Assembly (NCBI RefSeq): GCF_002858765.1 | Contig: NZ_PJRP01000019.1 | Coordinates: forward strand, 79,994 to 143,993 | Origin: Cupriavidus pauculus | GTDB lineage: Bacteria; Pseudomonadota; Gammaproteobacteria; Burkholderiales; Burkholderiaceae | DNA length: 64,000 nucleotides | Direction of reading: 5' to 3' | Shown: piece by piece, positions 1 through 8,699 of the stretch | How the letters are laid out: each line of letters begins with the position of its first letter | How positions within the stretch are numbered: position 1 is the first letter of the stretch | Made by a program: the position numbers and the translations under genes | Notes under the pieces: generated by a model | What the model was told of the DNA's origin: nothing | The model's database searches: none | Seen by the model: the letters and a program-made list of their open reading frames with translations, nothing else

Positions 1-10
1 TCCGCCCCCC

Positions 11-991
11 ATGAAACCGATTGCGCATGCTTTCGCCGCCGCCTGCCTGACACTGGGCGCGGCCCTGACGTCCCCGCTGGCTGTCGCGGGCCCGTTCCCC
101 GACAAGCCGATTCGCCTGGTCGTACCGTTTCCGCCGGGCGGCACCACCGACCTGCTGGGCCGGGTGCTGGCCAACCGTCTGTCCGAAGCCCTGGGGCAGC
201 AGGTGATCGTCGACAACCGGCCCGGCGCGGGCGGCACGATCGGCTCTGACGTGGTGGCCAAGTCGCCGGCCGATGGCTACACGCTGATGTTCGGCACGGT
301 GGGCACGCAGTCGATCAACAGTTCGCTCTACAAGCGCCTGCCGTTCGACGCGCAGAAGGACTTCACCCCCGTGGCGCTGTTCGCGGGCGTGCCGAATATC
401 CTGGTGGTCAATCCCAAGGTGCCCGCGAAGAGCGTTAAGGAACTGGTCGACTATGCCAAGGCGCACCCCAACGCGCTGAACATGGGGTCGGCGGGCAATG
501 GCACGACCAATCATCTGTCCGGCGAGCTGTTCAAGTCGATGGCGGGCGTGCAGATCACCCACGTGCCCTATAAGGGCAGCGGCCCGGCCATGGCCGACCT
601 GCTGGCCAATCAGGTGCAACTGATGTTCGACAACCTGCCAGGCTCGCTGCCGCACGTGAAGGCTGGCCGGCTGCGCGCGCTGGCCGTGACCAGCGCCACG
701 CGCTCTCCTGCGCTGCCCGACGTGCCGACCATGGCCGAAGCAGGCATCACCGGCTACGAGGCGGACGTCTGGTTCGGCGTGGTGGGACCCAAGGGTATGC
801 CGGCCGATGTGGTCGGCAAGCTGGCGGGCGAGATCGCCCGGATCGCGCAGGACAAAAGCACCCGCGACAAGCTGCTGCAGGCCGGCGCATCGCCGCTGAC
901 GTCCACCCCCGCGCAGTTCTCGACCCTGATCCAGCATGACACGGTGAAGTGGTCGAAGCTCGTGCGCGATTCCGGCGCCAGCATCGACTGA
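11..991 (+). CDS. Bug-family tripartite tricarboxylate receptor (periplasmic)
   Basis: 326 aa. A Sec signal peptide (about residues 1-26, ending AVA) is followed by the Bug/TctC fold. The N-terminal motif IRLVVPFPPGG and the block DNRPGAGGTIGSD are hallmarks of the family. Such proteins bind small carboxylates in the periplasm. Most copies in Burkholderiales are orphans without TctA/TctB, and none is visible here. The region upstream of the start lies outside the window, so its promoter and operon partners are unknown. The ligand cannot be predicted from sequence. Confidence 0.93.
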   Translation: MKPIAHAFAAACLTLGAALTSPLAVAGPFPDKPIRLVVPFPPGGTTDLLGRVLANRLSEALGQQVIVDNRPGAGGTIGSDVVAKSPADGYTLMFGTVGTQSINSSLYKRLPFDAQKDFTPVALFAGVPNILVVNPKVPAKSVKELVDYAKAHPNALNMGSAGNGTTNHLSGELFKSMAGVQITHVPYKGSGPAMADLLANQVQLMFDNLPGSLPHVKAGRLRALAVTSATRSPALPDVPTMAEAGITGYEADVWFGVVGPKGMPADVVGKLAGEIARIAQDKSTRDKLLQAGASPLTSTPAQFSTLIQHDTVKWSKLVRDSGASID

Positions 992-1048
992 CTCTCGGCG
1001 AATCCGATATCGATAGACAAAAGTCTTCGTTGTGTGAGAGTGCGGCGC

Positions 1049-1064
1049 TTCGCAATACTGCGAA
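1049..1064. promoter_or_regulatory. Perfect dyad, IclR-type operator candidate
   Basis: TTCGCA and TGCGAA flank the spacer ATAC, 28 bp before the ABC-operon start. The shape resembles operators of IclR-family regulators of aromatic and organic acid genes. No IclR gene is in the window, so the regulator is inferred and would act in trans. Confidence 0.4.
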
Positions 1065-1091
1065 CGGAAACTGCACTCATCACACAACAAT

Positions 1092-2147
1092 ATGGCCTCC
1101 GAACTTACCTCTCCCGCGCCCGGCCGCCGTGGCGCGCTCAAGCAACTTGCATCGCTGGCAGTGGCCGGCAGCATAGGTCCGCTGCTGGCCGCCTGCTCGA
1201 AGGGCGACTCCGCTGCCAAACCTTCCGCGCAGTCCAGCGCCCCGGCCGTGATCGGCAAGGCCGGCGACAAGGTCAGCTTCAAGTATCCGGACAATCCCAC
1301 CTTCGACCTGGTCTACCTGGCCGACCAGCTTGGCTATTTCGAGGGCACCAATACGCGGCCGAACTACATCGGCAAGGTGGCCGCGCCGCAGATCATTCCG
1401 CTGACCGGCACCGGCGAGATCGATTTCGGCTCGCGCATGGTGCCGCTGGTGATCTCGGCCGTGGCGGCCGGCGCCGATCTCAAGATCGTGGCGGCCGGCA
1501 ACAAGACGCTGCAGGACGCCCCGCACATGAAGTACTTCGTGCGCAAGGATTCAGGCATCCGCGCCCCCCGTGACCTGGAAGGCAAGACCATCGGCATCAA
1601 CAGCTTCGGCGCCTGCGCCGAGTTCGTGACCAAGACGTTCCTGCGCCAGAAGGGCGTGGACGTCAACAAGATCAACTTCGTGGTGATTCCGGACGACCAG
1701 GCCGAGCAGACGCTGGCCACCGGCAACACCGACCTGGCCATCATCCACGCGCCGTTCTCGGGCCGTGCCGACCATGCCGACAAGCTCACGCGGCTGTGGA
1801 GCGATTTCGACCTCGATGGCGGTCTGGGCGGCATGCAGCCGTACAGCGTGCATGGCAAGTTCCTGCGCGAGCACCCGGAGAACGTGCGCGACGTGGTGAC
1901 GGCGCTGGCCAAGGCGGCCAACTGGGTCAACGCCAACCCCGAAGAGGCGCGCAAGCTGGTGTCCAAGCGCATCAACCTGCAGCTCGATTTCGTCGACCGC
2001 TACGCCTACGTGGACAACCTCGTGGTCACCGAGCCGCCGATCCAGTACTACATCGACGTGCTGGAGGCCGAAGGCAAGCTGACCCGCGGCAAGGTAGCCG
2101 CCCGCGACATCTATACGAACGATTTCAACCCGTTCGCCAAGGCATAG
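1092..2147 (+). CDS. ABC transporter substrate-binding lipoprotein, NitT/TauT (NMT1-like) type
   Basis: 351 aa. The N-terminus has a twin-arginine-like GRRGAL stretch and a lipobox ending LLAAC (Cys about residue 35), so it is probably a lipidated periplasmic receptor. The body resembles NMT1/SsuA-like proteins, with FDLVYLADQLGYFEG early and a GKTIGINSFG ligand-loop motif. It is the first gene of a four-gene importer operon; the ATPase follows after 10 bp. The Shine-Dalgarno is weak, so the start rests on the signal sequence. The substrate is unknown; the family takes up nitrate, sulfonates, taurine and pyrimidine precursors. Confidence 0.88.
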   Translation: MASELTSPAPGRRGALKQLASLAVAGSIGPLLAACSKGDSAAKPSAQSSAPAVIGKAGDKVSFKYPDNPTFDLVYLADQLGYFEGTNTRPNYIGKVAAPQIIPLTGTGEIDFGSRMVPLVISAVAAGADLKIVAAGNKTLQDAPHMKYFVRKDSGIRAPRDLEGKTIGINSFGACAEFVTKTFLRQKGVDVNKINFVVIPDDQAEQTLATGNTDLAIIHAPFSGRADHADKLTRLWSDFDLDGGLGGMQPYSVHGKFLREHPENVRDVVTALAKAANWVNANPEEARKLVSKRINLQLDFVDRYAYVDNLVVTEPPIQYYIDVLEAEGKLTRGKVAARDIYTNDFNPFAKA

Positions 2148-2157
2148 GACGCCCACC

Positions 2158-3105
2158 ATGAGCCACAAGATCGTGGCGCGCGGTGTCAAGATGGACTACG
2201 CCGTGCGCGATGAAGCGGGCCGCGCCGACAACGTGGCCGTGCTGCGCGACTTCGACCTCGATATCCGCGAGGGCGAATTTATTTCCATCCTCGGGCCGTC
2301 GGGCTGCGGCAAGTCCACGTTTCTGAGCATCCTCGCCGGGCTGACCGAACGCACGGGCGGCGACATCGCCATCGATGGCCAGCCGCTGCGCGGCATCCAC
2401 CCAGCGCAGGGCGTGGTCTTCCAGGGCTATGCGCTGTTCCCGTGGCGCACCGTGCTGCAGAACATCGAGGTGGGACTGGAGATTCGCGGCGTGCCCAGGG
2501 CCAAGCGCCGCGCGATCGCCGAGGAATACCTCGAACTGGTGGGGCTGACTGGCTTTGGCCAGCGCTATCCGCACGAGATCTCGGGCGGCATGAAGCAGCG
2601 CGTGGCCATCGCCCGGTCTCTGGCCTACCAGCCCGAGGTGCTGCTGATGGACGAGCCGTTCGCCGCGCTGGATGCCCAGACCCGTGAAATCCTGCAGGGC
2701 GAACTGCTGCGCATCTGGGAACAGCGGCGCAAGACCATCGTATTCATCACGCACAGCCTGGACGAAGCCATCTTCCTGTCCGACCGGATTGCCGTGATGA
2801 CCCGGCGCCCCGGCACCATCAAGCAGATCATCGACGTACCATTGCCACGCCCGCGCGCCGCCGAGGTGCGCAATTCAGAAGCCTTTATCCGGCTGCGCCA
2901 GCAGGCCTGGGACATCCTCAAGGACGAAGTGCAATTCGCCAACCCGGCCGCCGCGCCGCGTCCGCTGGGCGCCACGGCCAACCCGGGCGAACGCTTGCAT
3001 GGCGAGCGCGCCCAGGTGGGACCGCCGGTTGGACATCAGGTCGGACAGCAGGTTGGACAGTCAGTGGAACCCGCGACCGCCGGCGTGGCGAAGGCCGCAT
3101 CATGA
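2158..3105 (+). CDS. ABC transporter ATP-binding protein, NitT/TauT type
   Basis: 315 aa. Walker A is GPSGCGKST (about residue 50), the signature is SGGMKQRVAIARS, and Walker B is EVLLMDEPFAALD, followed by the H-loop ITHSLDEA. It energises the importer with the adjacent permease. The C-terminal ~40 residues extend past the usual ~260-aa core and carry four tetrapeptide repeats (VGPP, VGHQ, VGQQ, VGQS) encoded by 12-bp tandem repeats. Its stop overlaps the permease start by 4 nt (ATGA), indicating translational coupling. Confidence 0.93.
   Translation: MSHKIVARGVKMDYAVRDEAGRADNVAVLRDFDLDIREGEFISILGPSGCGKSTFLSILAGLTERTGGDIAIDGQPLRGIHPAQGVVFQGYALFPWRTVLQNIEVGLEIRGVPRAKRRAIAEEYLELVGLTGFGQRYPHEISGGMKQRVAIARSLAYQPEVLLMDEPFAALDAQTREILQGELLRIWEQRRKTIVFITHSLDEAIFLSDRIAVMTRRPGTIKQIIDVPLPRPRAAEVRNSEAFIRLRQQAWDILKDEVQFANPAAAPRPLGATANPGERLHGERAQVGPPVGHQVGQQVGQSVEPATAGVAKAAS
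3016..3063 (+). repeat. Four 12-bp tandem repeats inside the ATPase gene
   Basis: Four consecutive 12-mers, the last three close copies of gttggacagcag, encode VGxx units in the extra C-terminal tail. The repeat is in frame, so unit gain or loss would change tail length without a frameshift. Confidence 0.75.
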
Positions 3106-3890
3106 GCCGCGCCGCTTCGCTTTCGCGCCTGGGCGACCGCGCCCTGGGCGTCCTGGGCATCGTCGCGTTCCTGCTGGTCTGGGAACTGGTGCCGCGCCTG
3201 CATATCGTCAGCGACGCCTACCTGAGCCCGCCGTCGCAGATCATCGTCACGATCTGGGATCTGGTCAGCAGCGGGGCGCTGTTCAAGCACCTGTTTGCCA
3301 GCCTGCAGCGGTCGCTGTACGGATTGCTGTCGGCCATCGTGCTGGGCGTGGTGCTGGGCCTGCTGATGGGATGGTTCACCCGCTTCGAGGCCATCGTCGA
3401 CCCGATTCTGCAGTTGTTCCGCCAGACCTCGGCCTTTGCGCTGTTCCCGGTGTTCATCCTGTTCCTGGGCATTGGCGAGACGTCCAAGGTGGCCATCATC
3501 TTCTGGGCGTCGTTCTGGCCGGTGCTGCTGAGTACGATCAGCGGCGTCAAGCAGGTAGACCGGCTGCTGATCGATTCGGCGCGCTCGATGGGCGCCAACC
3601 GCCTGTTCGTGTTCCGCAAGGTGGTGCTGCCGGCGGCGTCGCCGTCGATCTTCACCGGGGTGCGGCTGGCGGGCACGTATTGCATTACCGCGCTGGTGGC
3701 GGCCGAAATGATCGGTGCTCACTCGGGGCTGGGCTTCCTGACGCTGAATTCGCAGGAGGTATTCCAGATTCCGACGATGTACGCGGGCATCCTGCTGCTG
3801 GCCTTGCTGGGGCTGGCGCTCAACTATGTGCTGGCGGTGGTGGAACGCCGGCTCACGCGCTGGCGCAAGGGATTGACGCTCAATGGCTAG
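3102..3890 (+). CDS. ABC transporter permease, NitT/TauT type
   Basis: 262 aa with about six hydrophobic segments and the BPD_transp_1 EAA-like loop, seen as DSARSMGANRLFVFRKVVLPAA (positions about 3572-3635), which docks onto the ATPase. The start overlaps the ATPase stop by 4 nt, and the stop overlaps the next gene by 8 nt (ATGGCTAG). These overlaps argue that receptor, ATPase, permease and the following second receptor are made as one unit. Confidence 0.93.
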   Translation: MSRAASLSRLGDRALGVLGIVAFLLVWELVPRLHIVSDAYLSPPSQIIVTIWDLVSSGALFKHLFASLQRSLYGLLSAIVLGVVLGLLMGWFTRFEAIVDPILQLFRQTSAFALFPVFILFLGIGETSKVAIIFWASFWPVLLSTISGVKQVDRLLIDSARSMGANRLFVFRKVVLPAASPSIFTGVRLAGTYCITALVAAEMIGAHSGLGFLTLNSQEVFQIPTMYAGILLLALLGLALNYVLAVVERRLTRWRKGLTLNG

Positions 3891-4767
3891 CTTGCGCGGA
3901 TACCGCTGGCTGGCCGCGCTGCTGGCGCTGGCCGGCATCGCCACGGCATATGCCGCTTTTGCCGCCTATGCCATAGACCGGCCCGTCGCGCCTGGCCCGT
4001 GGCTGCAAACGGTGCAGCAACGCGGCACGCTGGTGGTGGGCGTGCGGCAATACGCGCGCCCCGCGCCGCCCAAGGCGCCGACGCCGCCCGAGCCCGATCA
4101 CTTCGACGTGGCCATGGCGCGCTATGTAGCGGATCGTCTTGGGGTGACGTTGAAGGTTGCCGGCCTGCCCGGCGAGCCGGGATCATCGGCGTGGCAGGCC
4201 GCGCAACGCGATGTCGACGTGGTCATCGCGGGCGCGACCCCGACACCAGGTGGCGACGCGGTGGTGTCGAACGCGCCGGTCGTGCCAGTTGCGTCGGCCT
4301 ACGCCATCGGCGAAGGATCGCTGCTGGTGCTGCGCGGCAGCCGCTACCAGCGTACCGACGACCTGCGGGGCCAGCCGGTCTGCGTGGGGCAGGGCAGCGC
4401 CTACGCCACGCGCATCGCGCAGGACTTTCAGGGCGTGCCGAAGGTCTACGCCTCATCGATTCGCGCGGCCACGGGGTTCCTGGCTGGCGAATGCCAGGCA
4501 CTTGCCGACGATACGCCGGTCGTGGCCCGCCTGCTGACGCTGCAGGAATGGCGCTTCTATCGCAAGCTCGACGGCGATCTTCAGGCTGACGCCAGCGCCG
4601 CGCGCATCGGCCTGCATGCCGCCGATCCCCAGTCCGCCGTCTGGTTCGAGCAGGCTGTCCGCGACTGGCGCCGCGACGGCGCCCTGCAACGCGCCCGCGA
4701 ACAGCGCGCCGGCGACGTGGCCTACGAAGCCAGCCAGCTGCAGGACGGCCTCGTCTGCCATTCCTGA
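3883..4767 (+). CDS. SBP_bac_3-like periplasmic binding protein coupled to the ABC operon
   Basis: 294 aa. An uncleaved-looking N-terminal membrane segment (about residues 9-30) precedes a family-3 solute-binding fold: RGTLVVGVRQYARP, then FDVAMARYVADRLGV, then DLRGQPVCVGQGSAY. The start lies inside the permease stop, so it is translationally coupled. Finding an amino-acid-type receptor fused to the end of a NitT/TauT-type importer is unusual. It could be a second receptor, an accessory sensor or a scavenger. Function beyond ligand binding is inference. Confidence 0.8.
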   Translation: MASLRGYRWLAALLALAGIATAYAAFAAYAIDRPVAPGPWLQTVQQRGTLVVGVRQYARPAPPKAPTPPEPDHFDVAMARYVADRLGVTLKVAGLPGEPGSSAWQAAQRDVDVVIAGATPTPGGDAVVSNAPVVPVASAYAIGEGSLLVLRGSRYQRTDDLRGQPVCVGQGSAYATRIAQDFQGVPKVYASSIRAATGFLAGECQALADDTPVVARLLTLQEWRFYRKLDGDLQADASAARIGLHAADPQSAVWFEQAVRDWRRDGALQRAREQRAGDVAYEASQLQDGLVCHS

Positions 4768-4788
4768 GCCAGCCGGCCGCGTGACACG

Positions 4789-5589
4789 TCAGGCCTTCAC
4801 GTAGCGCGGGGCCGGCGTGCTGTTCGAGAGCACACCGGACATCGCGCCACGTGCCGCCTCGTACGCGTTCCAGTGCTCGATGGCGTGCAGCGACGGGATC
4901 GTGATCAGCTCGCCGTTGTCGTAGCCGACCAGCGCGGCATCGACCATATCGGTGGCCTGCATCACGATGGCAGGGTCCAGATTCTCCACGGGCAGGCCGC
5001 CGACCTCCCAGAAATCGGTGGCCGTGGCGCCGGGCAGCACCGCCTGCACGCGCACGCCCCGGGCGCCCACTTCATGATGCAGCGACTGGCTGAACGCGGT
5101 CACGAACGCCTTGCTGCCGCCGTAGACCCCGTTCAGCACCTCCGGCGCGATGCCGACAATCGACGAGATATTGATGATCGCCCCCTTGCCGCGCGCCACG
5201 AAGCCGGGCACGGCGGCGTAAGTCAGGCGCGTCAGCGCGGTGACGTTCAGCTCGATCATCCTGGTCATCGCGTCGACGTTGCTGTCCAACAGCGGGGTGT
5301 GCGTGCCGATGCCCGCGTTGTTGACCAGCAGCGTGATGCTGGCATCGGACCGGAGCTTGTCTTCCACGCGGGCCAGCGAAGCACGGTCGTTGAGATCGGC
5401 AGCAAACACTTCGACGGCCCGGCCGGTGTCGTCGGCAATGCGGCGCGCCAGCGCGTCGAGCTTGTCGCGATTGCGCGCCACGAGCACGAGGTCGTAGCCG
5501 CGCCGTGCCAGGCGATCCGCGTAGATCGCGCCGATGCCCGACGATGCGCCAGTAACCAGTGCCGTACCCAGATGTTGTTGCTGCGTCAT
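4789..5589 (-). CDS. SDR family oxidoreductase
   Basis: 266 aa. The start is MTQQQHLG, preceded by GGAGAAGC at a good distance; a longer open frame upstream lacks this. Classical short-chain dehydrogenase motifs are present: TGASSGIG (Rossmann nucleotide binding), NNAGIG, ISSIVG and YGGSKAF. It probably reduces or oxidises a carbonyl/alcohol with NAD(P)H in the cytoplasm. It diverges from a GlxA-type regulator, which may control it. Substrate unknown. Confidence 0.9.
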   Translation of the reverse strand: MTQQQHLGTALVTGASSGIGAIYADRLARRGYDLVLVARNRDKLDALARRIADDTGRAVEVFAADLNDRASLARVEDKLRSDASITLLVNNAGIGTHTPLLDSNVDAMTRMIELNVTALTRLTYAAVPGFVARGKGAIINISSIVGIAPEVLNGVYGGSKAFVTAFSQSLHHEVGARGVRVQAVLPGATATDFWEVGGLPVENLDPAIVMQATDMVDAALVGYDNGELITIPSLHAIEHWNAYEAARGAMSGVLSNSTPAPRYVKA

Positions 5590-5654
5590 GATGCTTCTCC
5601 GTTCGGTGGGGTGGGTTCGGATGCGTCGCATCCATGTGAAGCATCGTAGGCCGG

Positions 5655-5697
5655 TTCACGCCTGACCGAAATGACGTATATAGTCATGTTTCATGAC
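5655..5697 (+). promoter_or_regulatory. Promoter with overlapping ATGAC dyads for the GlxA-type gene
   Basis: A -35-like TTCACG (5655-5660) and a -10-like TATAGT (5679-5684) are 18 bp apart. ATGAC (5671-5675) pairs with GTCAT (5683-5687), and GTCATG (5683-5688) pairs with CATGAC (5692-5697). The operator therefore covers the -10 and the transcription start, which predicts repression, possibly by the encoded regulator. The element choice is by eye. Confidence 0.45.
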
Positions 5698-5722
5698 ATG
5701 GGACAAAAAGCGGGGTGGCGGC

Positions 5723-6664
5723 ATGCACAGGGTGGGATTTCTGCTGATGGATGGCTTTCAGGTGATGGCGCTGGCGGCGCAGAGCGTGTTCGAGTACGCC
5801 AACCTGGTGGCGGGAGAGCCCTTCTACCGGATCGAAAGCTACTCAGTGGCGGGCGGGCCAGTGCGTTCGTCGCTGGGCATGGCGGTGGAAACGCGGCCAG
5901 CCAGCACACGGGTCACCATCGACACCTGGGTCCTGGCCGGCGCGGCCGACCCCGTGGCCACGCCCACACCGCAGCCGGTGCTGGATTTCGTGCGCAAGGG
6001 GGCGCCCCGGGCACGGCGCGTGGCATCGATCTGCACGGGGGCGTTCATCCTGGCCGAGGCCGGACTGCTCGATGGCCGCCGCGCCACCACGCACTGGTTC
6101 TACGCGCGGGACATGCAGCGCGCGCACCCGCAGGTTCGCGTGGAGGACGACCGCATCCATATCGTCGACGGACCGATCTGGACGTCGGCCGGCATGACGG
6201 CCGGGCTGGACCTGGCGCTGGCGATGGTGGAAACGGACCTCGGAGGCGATGTCGCGCGGTCGGTGGCGCACAAGCTTGTGATGTACCAGCGACGTTCCGG
6301 CGGCCAGTCGCAGCACTCCGAACTGCTGGACCTGGCCCCCAAGTCGGACCGCATCCAGAGTGCGCTCGACTACGCACGCAAGCACCTGCACCAGCCGCTG
6401 ACCGTGGAAGACCTGGCCGGCGCCGTGCACCTGAGCCCCCGGCAATTCAGCCGCGTCTTCACGGCCGAAACGGGGCAGTCGCCGGCCAAGGCCGTGGAAA
6501 GCCTGCGCCTGGAGGCCGCGCGGCTGATGATCGAACAAAGCCGCCATCCACTGGACGTGGTGGCAAAAGAGACCGGATTCCGCGACCGCCGGCACCTGCG
6601 CGAGGCGTTTATCCGGGGCTTCGGCATGCCGCCGCAGGCGGTGCGGCGGGAGGCGAGGGGATGA
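5723..6664 (+). CDS. GlxA-type transcriptional regulator (DJ-1/PfpI-like plus AraC HTH)
   Basis: 313 aa from the chosen start (MHRVGFLLMDG). An earlier in-frame ATG at 5693 lies inside a dyad and next to the predicted transcription start, so I prefer the later one. The N-terminal ~170 residues form a DJ-1/PfpI-like amidase domain with CTGAFILAEAGLLDGRRAT. The C-terminal ~100 residues form two AraC helix-turn-helix units (LTVEDLAGAVHLSPRQFSR and ETGFRDRRHLREAF). It probably regulates the divergent SDR gene or itself. Confidence 0.9.
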   Translation: MHRVGFLLMDGFQVMALAAQSVFEYANLVAGEPFYRIESYSVAGGPVRSSLGMAVETRPASTRVTIDTWVLAGAADPVATPTPQPVLDFVRKGAPRARRVASICTGAFILAEAGLLDGRRATTHWFYARDMQRAHPQVRVEDDRIHIVDGPIWTSAGMTAGLDLALAMVETDLGGDVARSVAHKLVMYQRRSGGQSQHSELLDLAPKSDRIQSALDYARKHLHQPLTVEDLAGAVHLSPRQFSRVFTAETGQSPAKAVESLRLEAARLMIEQSRHPLDVVAKETGFRDRRHLREAFIRGFGMPPQAVRREARG

Positions 6665-6675
6665 GTTGCGGCGCT

Positions 6676-6715
6676 GTCCCGCTGTCGCGCACGCGAACGC
6701 GTAGCGACAGGGGAC
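6676..6715. terminator. Convergent hairpin terminator
   Basis: GTCCCGCTGTCGC (6676-6688) pairs with GCGACAGGGGAC (6704-6715) with one bulged G. It lies between two convergent genes. No clear U-tract follows, so strength is uncertain. Confidence 0.5.
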
Positions 6716-6731
6716 TTCACTGCACGCCAGA

Positions 6732-8699
6732 TCAGCCGTCGATGCGGATCTGCACGCCGTTTGACAAGTAGACCGGCGTGGCCTTGTAGCCGTCCACGGC
6801 AACCGTGCCGAACTGGCCCTTGATGCTGCTGCCGGTGATGACGGCAATCGTGTCGCCAGCCTTGGGCGCATAGCCGTCGACAAACGCGATGCGCAGCGTG
6901 CCGCCAGCAATGGTCGTGACGCCCGCCACGGTCATGCGGCCCTGCCCGTTGGGGCCGACGCGCAGATCGAGCGTGGTGTCGGCCAGCTGCGTGTACTTGC
7001 CGGCAATTGCCACGCTTTGCGGCGCATTGATGATGACCGATCCCGTGCCCAGGTAGACGTCGCCGGTACCAAAGGCCTTGGCCGACACTGCCTCGAGCGC
7101 GCCGCCTGCCACCTGCGTGCCGCCGGAGTACGTGTTGGCACCGCCGAGCTTCAGGTTGCCGGTGCCGGAGAGCGTGAACTTGCCGGCGCCCCCGATATCG
7201 TTGCGCCAGATGTCGCCGGCGCTGAATCCACCCTTGCTGGCATCCATCGAGACCACAACGTTGCCGTTGAACGCGCCATACCCGTCGCCGGCGGCGAACA
7301 GGTTCAGGCGGCCCCAGCCCTCCGCGTCGTCCATGACCGGGTAGCCCGACGCAACTTCAGTGGTCTTCAGCACGACGCGACGCTGGTCGGCGCTGAGATA
7401 CGGGAAGCGCGTTTCCAGCATCACCTCGGCACCCTTGGGTACCACCGGGTCGACCGTGGCCGAACCGATCTGCGCGAAGCCGAACGTCATGCGGCGCAGG
7501 AAGTTGGCCTTGTTGGCCGCGTAGTCGCTGAATCGGTCATTGCTGGCGGTGCCTGACTGCGCGAAGGTGCGGAACGTGGCCGGCGTGGTACCGGTGGCCG
7601 TCATCAGCGTGGTGTGGGCCTGGGCATAAGCGGAGGCCTTCAGCGTGGCATTGGCCGGTGCATAGAGATTGGCTGCCGCCGAGGCAATGCCGAGCATGCG
7701 GCCACCGATCACGTCGAACGGCGAATGCATGCCGGCGAGGATACGGTTTTCGCCCAGCTCCATGCCACGGCTCAGCATTTCCTGGAACCGTTCCGGGACC
7801 AGGTAGGCCATCACCACAGCGTTGCGCAGCGCTTCGGCAGTGTGGCCGCTGATAAAACCGCCGTCGGTCGTCGGATCGGCGCTGATGGCCGGCACCAGTG
7901 TCGGCGCCAGCACCACGCTGGAGTTCCAGCGATACGGCCGGGCGTACTTGTAGAAGCGCTTGGCTGGCTCGGTCGAGGCGTTGTCGCCCACCTTGTTGAC
8001 CATCGTGATCACATCGCCGAACGCCGCGTTGCCCGCACCCGCCACGCCGGTGTTGTTGCCGCCTTCGTCATATTTGACCGTGGTGGCGTCGGCCGGGATG
8101 CTTGTGATCGTCGTGGTTTGCTGGGCGGCGGCACGCCATGCCGCCGTAAGCGGGCCCATGCCGTCCGTCACGCTGTAGTTCTTGCCCCGGCGATCGTCGT
8201 AATACGCGGCTTCGGCCTGCGCAGCCGTGCGCTGCGTGGTCGCGTTGATGACGTACTGGACGTTGGCGTTGTGCGCGGCGGCGTTGGTCACCGAACCACC
8301 CACCGTGCCGTCGTTCGGCAAGCCGGTCCACGTGGACGCGGCAACGGCCGGGAAGGAACCGTTGGCAGCGGCGGGCGCACCGGCATCGACCAGGCGCGTC
8401 AGCGGTTCCCAGACATCGAGAAAGCCCGTGACCAGGCGCACGCCGGCATTGGTGTCGACGGTTGCGTAGCGCGCGTCACCGCGCTGGTTCGTGGCGATGT
8501 TGTCGACAAACGGCAGCACCGATGCCTGTACGGGCGCGCTGTCGACAAACCCGGGGTCGGCCGGCGGCGCCGGCACGGCCAGCGGTGTGACACTGGCGTT
8601 GTTCTGATTGTTGTCGTCGCCGCCACCGCAGGCGCTGAGCAGGAGGGCAAGGCACGCGACCGCGATGGCCGACGGGATCCCGGGCTGGGAAATAGACAT
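6732..8699 (-). CDS. PAP2-family phosphatase lipoprotein with passenger-like C-terminus
   Basis: 655 aa from MSISQPG (GAGG upstream). A lipobox ends LLLSAC (Cys24). The complete PAP2 signature is present: KX6RP (KRFYKYARP, 247-255), SGHT (284-287) and RX5HX3D (about 319-329), so it is a vanadium haloperoxidase/acid phosphatase-like enzyme. The last ~200 residues hold autotransporter-associated repeats (GGANTYSGGTQVAGGALEAV, then AGGTLRIAFVDGY) but no beta-barrel domain follows. It is probably an exported, lipid-anchored phosphatase with a beta-helical tail. Substrate unknown. Confidence 0.85.
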   Translation of the reverse strand: MSISQPGIPSAIAVACLALLLSACGGGDDNNQNNASVTPLAVPAPPADPGFVDSAPVQASVLPFVDNIATNQRGDARYATVDTNAGVRLVTGFLDVWEPLTRLVDAGAPAAANGSFPAVAASTWTGLPNDGTVGGSVTNAAAHNANVQYVINATTQRTAAQAEAAYYDDRRGKNYSVTDGMGPLTAAWRAAAQQTTTITSIPADATTVKYDEGGNNTGVAGAGNAAFGDVITMVNKVGDNASTEPAKRFYKYARPYRWNSSVVLAPTLVPAISADPTTDGGFISGHTAEALRNAVVMAYLVPERFQEMLSRGMELGENRILAGMHSPFDVIGGRMLGIASAAANLYAPANATLKASAYAQAHTTLMTATGTTPATFRTFAQSGTASNDRFSDYAANKANFLRRMTFGFAQIGSATVDPVVPKGAEVMLETRFPYLSADQRRVVLKTTEVASGYPVMDDAEGWGRLNLFAAGDGYGAFNGNVVVSMDASKGGFSAGDIWRNDIGGAGKFTLSGTGNLKLGGANTYSGGTQVAGGALEAVSAKAFGTGDVYLGTGSVIINAPQSVAIAGKYTQLADTTLDLRVGPNGQGRMTVAGVTTIAGGTLRIAFVDGYAPKAGDTIAVITGSSIKGQFGTVAVDGYKATPVYLSNGVQIRIDG

